Source of the DNA: a bacterium
GTDB lineage: Bacteria; Chloroflexota; Dormibacteria; UBA8260; Bog-877
Direction: 5' to 3'
NCBI GenBank assembly: GCA_021817025.1
Contig: JAKAWF010000144.1
Span: forward strand, 1 to 8,024
DNA: 8,024 nucleotides
A model generated the notes under the pieces. That model worked only from the letters and a program-made list of their open reading frames with translations. It was not told the origin of the DNA and did no database searches. How positions within the stretch are numbered: the stretch's first letter is position 1; every line of letters starts with the position of its first letter. The position numbers were made by a program, and so were the translations under genes. Positions 4,742 to 8,024 of this stretch are shown piece by piece.

Positions 4742-6084
4742 CCGCGGTTGCCGACAGGAGGCCGCTGACCTGGGAGATGGCGGGTGCCGTCAGCCTGGAC
4801 CTCCCGAGCGGCGTGGGCGATTCCGGGACGGTCCTGCTGGCGGGGCCGCCGGCAGGGACGGGCGCCGAATCGCTCGCGTCGCATCTGCTCCGACTCGGGT
4901 GTCTGCCCCCCGAAGCCCGGAGCCCGGAGGTCATCCTGCGGGCGGTGGCTGACAGCGGGCTCCAAGGCCGGGGCGGGGCAGGTTTCCCCGTCGCCAGGAA
5001 AGTGGCGGCCGCGGCCGCCGGGGAGCGCCGGCCAGTGCTGGTGGTGAACGGGTCGGAGAGCGAGCCCGCGAGCCGCAAGGATTGGACCCTGCTCTGTCTG
5101 CGCCCGCACCTCGTATTGGATGGCGCGGCGCTGGCCGCGGCTGCTGTCGGCGCCACCGCCGCGGTGCTGCAACTGCATCGCGGCGCCGACCTGGCGGCGG
5201 CGGCGCTGCGATGGGCACTCGAGGAGCGCCGCTCAGCCCATCTGCCCGACCCCTCCTTCCGGATCAGCTTCGGACCTCCCCGGTACGTGGCGGGGGAGTC
5301 GAGCGCGGTCAGGGCCTTCCTGGCGGGCGGGCCGGCCAAGCCCGCCGCCGCTGGCGGGCGGGGTGCCGGCTCCGGTTCGCCCATGCTGGTCCAGAACGTG
5401 GAGACGATCGCCCTCCTGGCCTTGCTGGGACGGTTCGGCGCCGACTGGTTTCGCCGTTTCGGCAGCAGCGCGTCGCCGGGCCCCACTCTGGTGACTCTGG
5501 CAGGGGCCGTCACGCATCCCGGGCTGGTCGCGGAGACGACGGAGCCGACGCCACTCTCCCAAGTGCTCACCCGATGGGGTGGGGTGACCGCCGCTCCCCA
5601 GGCCGTGCTGTTCGGGGGCTACGCTGGAAGTTGGTCCGATGGCCGGCAGGCGTGGGGCCTGGACCTCACCAGAGACTCACTGGCGGGGGCTGGTATCCCT
5701 TTCGGCTGCGGCTTGGTTGGAGTACTCCCCTGGGACGCTTGCGGGCTGGCGGAGACCGCGCGCCTGCTCGCCTACCTGGCGCGCGAGAGCTCGGGTCAAT
5801 GTGGCCCCTGTGTGTGGGGGCTTCCCGGGCTGGCCAAGGAGATGGCTGCCCTCGCCTTCGGCCGCGCCGCTCCCCGGGACGTACGCCGTTTGGCCCGCAT
5901 GTCCACAGAGCTGGCCGGGCGGGGCGCCTGCCACCATCCGGACGGGGCCGTCACTCTGCTGGGCCGCGCTCTCACCGTGTTCGCAGATGACGTGGTCCGT
6001 CACCTGCGCCATGGGCCGTGCGCACGCTCCACCCGCAGCACGGTGTTCCCAATCCCAGATCTCATCACCCCGGCTTGGCGATGA
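4738..6084 (+). CDS. NuoF-like (51-kDa subunit family) flavin/iron-sulfur oxidoreductase
   Basis: A 448-residue soluble protein of the NuoF/HoxF family, which carries FMN and one Fe-S cluster and usually oxidises NAD(P)H. Landmarks: GLQGRGGAGFPVARK (residues 74-88, flavin-binding Gly-rich loop and Lys), NGSESEPASRKD (104-115; canonical NADESEP), YVAGESSA (183-190; canonical GEE), QNVET (219-223), a central SLBB-like region (about 245-330), ESSGQCGPC (350-358) and RGACHHPDG (395-403). The canonical cluster motif ESCGxCxPC has Ser352 here instead of its first cysteine, leaving C355, C358 and C398; one of the adjacent His399/400 might replace the lost ligand. It has no NuoE or NuoG partner and is flanked by a haem membrane protein and a ferredoxin (ATGA overlaps on both sides), so it is not part of complex I. 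Probably the cytoplasmic entry point of the electron chain. Confidence 0.87.
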   Translation: MTAVADRRPLTWEMAGAVSLDLPSGVGDSGTVLLAGPPAGTGAESLASHLLRLGCLPPEARSPEVILRAVADSGLQGRGGAGFPVARKVAAAAAGERRPVLVVNGSESEPASRKDWTLLCLRPHLVLDGAALAAAAVGATAAVLQLHRGADLAAAALRWALEERRSAHLPDPSFRISFGPPRYVAGESSAVRAFLAGGPAKPAAAGGRGAGSGSPMLVQNVETIALLALLGRFGADWFRRFGSSASPGPTLVTLAGAVTHPGLVAETTEPTPLSQVLTRWGGVTAAPQAVLFGGYAGSWSDGRQAWGLDLTRDSLAGAGIPFGCGLVGVLPWDACGLAETARLLAYLARESSGQCGPCVWGLPGLAKEMAALAFGRAAPRDVRRLARMSTELAGRGACHHPDGAVTLLGRALTVFADDVVRHLRHGPCARSTRSTVFPIPDLITPAWR

Positions 6085-6311
6085 GCTTCCGGCTGAAGGT
6101 GGACATGGATCGGTGCGAGGGCTATGGCATCTGCGCCGTCCTGGCCGCTGGGTCGATCGACCTCGATCAATGGGGTTTCCCTGTGATCCAGATCGAGCCC
6201 TTGGGGGACGGGCAGCAGACGCGGCGAGCTCGTCATGCGGTCGCGGCTTGCCCGACCCGAGCACTTCAACTGGAGTTGGTACCAGATGCACCCTCGGGAC
6301 AGCAGCGCTGA
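6081..6311 (+). CDS. Small single-cluster ferredoxin, probably [3Fe-4S]
   Basis: A 76-residue electron carrier. The motif C12-E-G-Y-G-I-C18 plus C57-P58 gives C-x5-C-x38-C-P, three cysteines, with Tyr15 where a four-cysteine ferredoxin has its second ligand. This is the pattern of the single-cluster [3Fe-4S] ferredoxins common in Actinobacteria, often partners of cytochrome P450s. The conserved segment around D29-x-W-G-F-P also fits that family. The ATG overlaps the stop of the NuoF-like gene (ATGA), so it is the last gene of the operon; it probably passes electrons between that protein and the membrane haems. An in-frame ATG at 6018 lies well inside the upstream gene and is not needed, because the family starts just before the first cysteine. 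Confidence 0.87.
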   Translation: MSFRLKVDMDRCEGYGICAVLAAGSIDLDQWGFPVIQIEPLGDGQQTRRARHAVAACPTRALQLELVPDAPSGQQR

Positions 6312-6315
6312 GAAT

Positions 6316-6328
6316 GCGTTGCGAACGC
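6316..6328 (+). terminator. Weak hairpin after the redox operon
   Basis: GCGTT-GCG-AACGC, a 5-bp stem with a 3-base loop, starts four bases after the ferredoxin stop, in the 62-base gap before the convergent recombinase gene. No T tract follows; low-confidence terminator. Confidence 0.25.
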
Positions 6329-6360
6329 TCCCAGCACTGTCCCGGATGTCACCCCGTCGC

Positions 6361-6395
6361 CCCTGAGCCCGGCCTACTCGCGCCCGCCCTCAGGG
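6361..6395. repeat. Inverted repeat at the convergent gene ends
   Basis: CCCTGAG (6361-6367) and CTCAGGG (6389-6395) are perfect 7-base inverted arms separated by 21 bases that include the stop of the recombinase gene. It could contribute to bidirectional termination; no T tract. Confidence 0.25.
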
Positions 6396-7306
6396 TGACG
6401 ATCCGGCCCGAGCCTGCGGGCGAATTCCCGGTAGGCGGCTGAACGCGCCTGATCAACCACCTTCGTGTAGCCCTGCATGGTGTTGAGGTTGGTATGGCCC
6501 AGGACTTCCTGTACCAACCGCACGTTGCCGGTGATCGTCAGCAGTTCCGTGGCGGTCGTGTGGCGGAGCACATGGGGTGAGCGGAGCCCCTCGACCCCGG
6601 CCCCGACGCGCAGCTTGCGGACGATGTGGCGGGCTCCACTGGACGTGAGGCGCCGGCCCCCGCGCGCCTTGGAACGCGGGTCGTAATTGAGGAAGAGGGC
6701 GGGTTCCCGGTCGTGTCGGGCGGCCAGATAGCCACGGATCGAGGTCATCGCCGCCGGAGTCAGGTGGACCATGCGCTCCTTCGCGCCCTTCCCCCGGACG
6801 ACCATCCGTCCCTCCGGATTGAGATCGCTGCGATTCACGCCCAGGGCCTCGGAGATGCGGCACCCGGTACTCAGCAGGAAGTGGACCAAGGCTCGATCCC
6901 TCAATGCTGGCTCGTCGCTGCTCACATCGTAGGCCAGCAGGCGTCGGGCGTCGTCGGTGCTGAGCGGCTTCGGCAGCGGCGGCGCGACTCTGGGTATGTC
7001 GATGTGGGACCCGAGGTCGTCGCTCAGCCAGCCCTCGCGCAGGCCGTACCGTAAGAAGCCCCGGAGGGCCTGAAGGCGGCGCGCCCGCGAACTGAGCGCC
7101 AAGCCCGCCTGGCCGAGGTGGCGTTGGTAGGCTCGGATCAGGTCCTTGGTCAGATCAGACATCGCTTCTGGGACGGTCCTCAGCCCCTCCCAGAAGGTCA
7201 TCGCCTGATCCAGGTCGGTGGCGTAGGCCCGGATTGTCTCTGGGCTCCGGGCACGATCCACGGCCAGATAGGTTAGGTAATCGTCTGCCGCCGACCGGAT
7301 CTGCAT
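6374..7306 (-). CDS. Tyrosine site-specific recombinase of the XerC/XerD type
   Basis: A 310-residue recombinase that cuts and rejoins DNA through a 3'-phosphotyrosine; chromosomal Xer proteins resolve replicon dimers at dif. Residues 1-90 form the SAM-like core-binding domain (DDYLTYLAVDR, SPETIRAYATDL); the rest is the catalytic domain. All catalytic residues are present: R150 (STGCRISEAL), K173 (RGKGAKER), H245-x2-R248 (SPHVLRHTTA), H271 (LGHTN) and Tyr280 (GYTKV). Length and spacing are within a few residues of E. coli XerD, so this looks like a housekeeping-type Xer rather than a phage integrase, but I cannot tell XerC from XerD. ATG 7306 is chosen because a TACTGT -10-like element ends seven bases before it and the domain begins here; an upstream GTG/ATG would add a basic, unrelated 26-residue stretch. 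It converges on the redox operon. Confidence 0.9.
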   Translation of the reverse strand: MQIRSAADDYLTYLAVDRARSPETIRAYATDLDQAMTFWEGLRTVPEAMSDLTKDLIRAYQRHLGQAGLALSSRARRLQALRGFLRYGLREGWLSDDLGSHIDIPRVAPPLPKPLSTDDARRLLAYDVSSDEPALRDRALVHFLLSTGCRISEALGVNRSDLNPEGRMVVRGKGAKERMVHLTPAAMTSIRGYLAARHDREPALFLNYDPRSKARGGRRLTSSGARHIVRKLRVGAGVEGLRSPHVLRHTTATELLTITGNVRLVQEVLGHTNLNTMQGYTKVVDQARSAAYREFARRLGPDRHPEGGRE

Positions 7307-7313
7307 CGACGCC

Positions 7314-7319
7314 ACAGTA
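7314..7319 (-). promoter_or_regulatory. Candidate -10 element of the recombinase gene (leaderless)
   Basis: The minus strand reads TACTGT seven bases before ATG 7306, so the transcript would begin at or next to the initiation codon. The -35 region (TTCCCC at 17-base spacing) is poor. Confidence 0.4.
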
Positions 7320-7640
7320 CCTCGCCGCGCGCCAGAGGGGAATGTGCCGTCGCGGCCAGTCCACGGAGCGGACCCCGGGGCCACGCATTGGAGGCGTCGT
7401 CAGACATGGGGCCGGCCCGTACCTTGAGCAGACCCCAGCCAACCGCTGGCACTCCCGACCCAGGACAGGTCCACTTCCGGAGTCGGCGGGAGCGCTGCTG
7501 CAGATGCCGTCTAAGCAGGTGGCCACAAGTTCTGTTCTCGATCTGGAGGGGAGAGGCCCCGGCGTGGAGGCGTCTCGCGGACTGCGGAGGCTGAGAGGGC
7601 GGCGTACGGTTGTTCCCATGGCGGGGTGTGCTCATGTGTG
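7320..7640. other. Stretch without a convincing gene between the recombinase and the transposase fragment
   Basis: About 320 bases on which I see no reading frame with recognisable protein character; the frames that stay open are Arg/Pro/Ser-rich, as expected by chance in GC-rich DNA. It should contain the recombinase's upstream region and the left end and promoter of the transposon-like gene that follows. I could not identify a terminal hairpin, target duplication or inverted end with confidence. Confidence 0.4.
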
Positions 7641-8024
7641 ATGTCTGCGCAGGCTTCACCACGGCGTCGCGGGCCCAACCAACGGCCACCCTGGCATGGG
7701 AACCGGGCCGAAGCGGTCGCGGTCATCCGCCTCCCCTTGGACCTGTCGGACCCGCACCTGCGCCGCCGGGTGGAGCAGCTGTTCCAGGCGGTGTTCTCGG
7801 TGCGCCGGACCCTGCAAGGGCAGGCTGGCCGCCGCTGCCAGGCCTACTCGTCGGCCACCCACGAGCGCAGGTGCAAGGAGCCGGAGCGGGGCGCGAGCGG
7901 CTGGGTCTCAGCAGGGCCGGTCTGGAAAGGGCGGGGTACGCCCAGGTGGAGCGCTCGCACCACCTGGGCCACCATCTGACCAAAGCCCTGGTCATGCATA
8001 CCGCCGACCAGGTCTGGGGGGGGT
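7641..8024 (+). pseudogene. TnpB-like (IS605 OrfB-type) transposase, N-terminal part, frameshifted and cut by the window end
   Basis: From ATG 7641 one frame reads a family-like N-terminus: GNRAEAVAVIRLPLDLSD, then LRRRVEQLFQAVFSVRRTLQ and ATHERR, up to about 7880. The coherent protein then continues in another frame, from the CGC codon at 7892 to the end of the window: RERLGLSRAGLERAGYAQVE, SHHLGHHLTKALVMHTADQVW. The two halves join only if one base is restored (or two removed) between about 7878 and 7892, around a G run. The pattern resembles the N-terminal segment of a large actinobacterial group of IS605 OrfB/TnpB-related proteins. The catalytic RuvC part and zinc ribbon would lie beyond the window and cannot be checked. 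The shift may be a real inactivating mutation or a sequencing error; the family call is from memory and moderate. Confidence 0.55.

Noticed and set aside
4593..5570. A 325-codon open frame on the minus strand
   Set aside because: Opposite the NuoF-like gene, very Arg/Ser/Pro/Ala-rich, no recognisable domain; a shadow frame.
5082..5990. A 302-codon plus-strand frame inside the NuoF-like gene
   Set aside because: The overlapping frame carries all the NuoF family motifs; this one is Arg/Gly-rich with none.
4738..6311. Complex I or NAD-reducing hydrogenase locus
   Set aside because: A NuoF-like protein and a ferredoxin are present, but no NuoE, NuoG, hydrogenase or membrane Nuo subunits; the neighbours are ApbE and a ferric-reductase-like protein.
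7155..7619. A 154-codon minus-strand frame upstream of the recombinase
   Set aside because: It overlaps the recombinase N-terminus in another frame, is Arg/Pro/Ser-rich and has no family features.
1..8024. CRISPR array, riboswitch or rRNA
   Set aside because: No regularly spaced direct repeats, no conserved riboswitch core and no rRNA segments were seen on either strand.

Overview
The window is very GC-rich throughout (by eye well above 65 percent), with dense, overlapping, co-directional genes. Non-ATG starts are frequent (TTG, GTG), and two genes appear to have leaderless transcripts (a -10-like hexamer directly in front of the ATG). Together with the family variants seen (mycobacterial-type PyrF, actinobacterial-style ApbE and NuoF-like proteins) this suggests an actinobacterium or a related GC-rich lineage such as Dormibacterota/Chloroflexota. 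The exact phylum cannot be settled from the window.

Left part (1-2156): the C-terminal tail of a probable ribbon-helix-helix protein; a minus-strand tRNA-Pro(GGG) with encoded CCA; then on the plus strand a 64-residue two-CxxC zinc-ribbon protein, pyrF (orotidine 5'-phosphate decarboxylase) and an SH3-domain lipoprotein, packed tightly enough to be one transcript. The tRNA and the zinc-ribbon gene diverge from a 67-base gap.

Centre (about 2328-6311): the most interesting part, a six-gene operon whose neighbouring genes all overlap by 4 to 14 bases. It starts at a promoter with inverted repeats and encodes, in order: two small single-span membrane/coiled-coil proteins, an ApbE-type FAD:protein FMN transferase, a six-helix ferric-reductase-like haem protein, a NuoF-like flavin/Fe-S protein and a three-cysteine ferredoxin. 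The two small proteins lack a recognisable FMN-binding domain, yet both end in the same signature, A-P-P-A-(A)-H-x-x-T-G-A-S-G. It fits the ApbE acceptor consensus D-x-x-[S/T]-G-A-[S/T] except for His in place of Asp. I infer that they are minimal covalent-flavin carriers modified by the adjacent ApbE. The whole would be a transmembrane electron path: pyridine nucleotide or another donor, NuoF-like protein, ferredoxin, membrane haems, surface flavins, unknown acceptor.

Right part (6312-8024): a convergent gene for a Xer-type tyrosine recombinase with all catalytic residues, a 334-base stretch without a convincing gene, and the start of a TnpB-like transposase gene that is frameshifted near 7880-7892 and cut by the window end.
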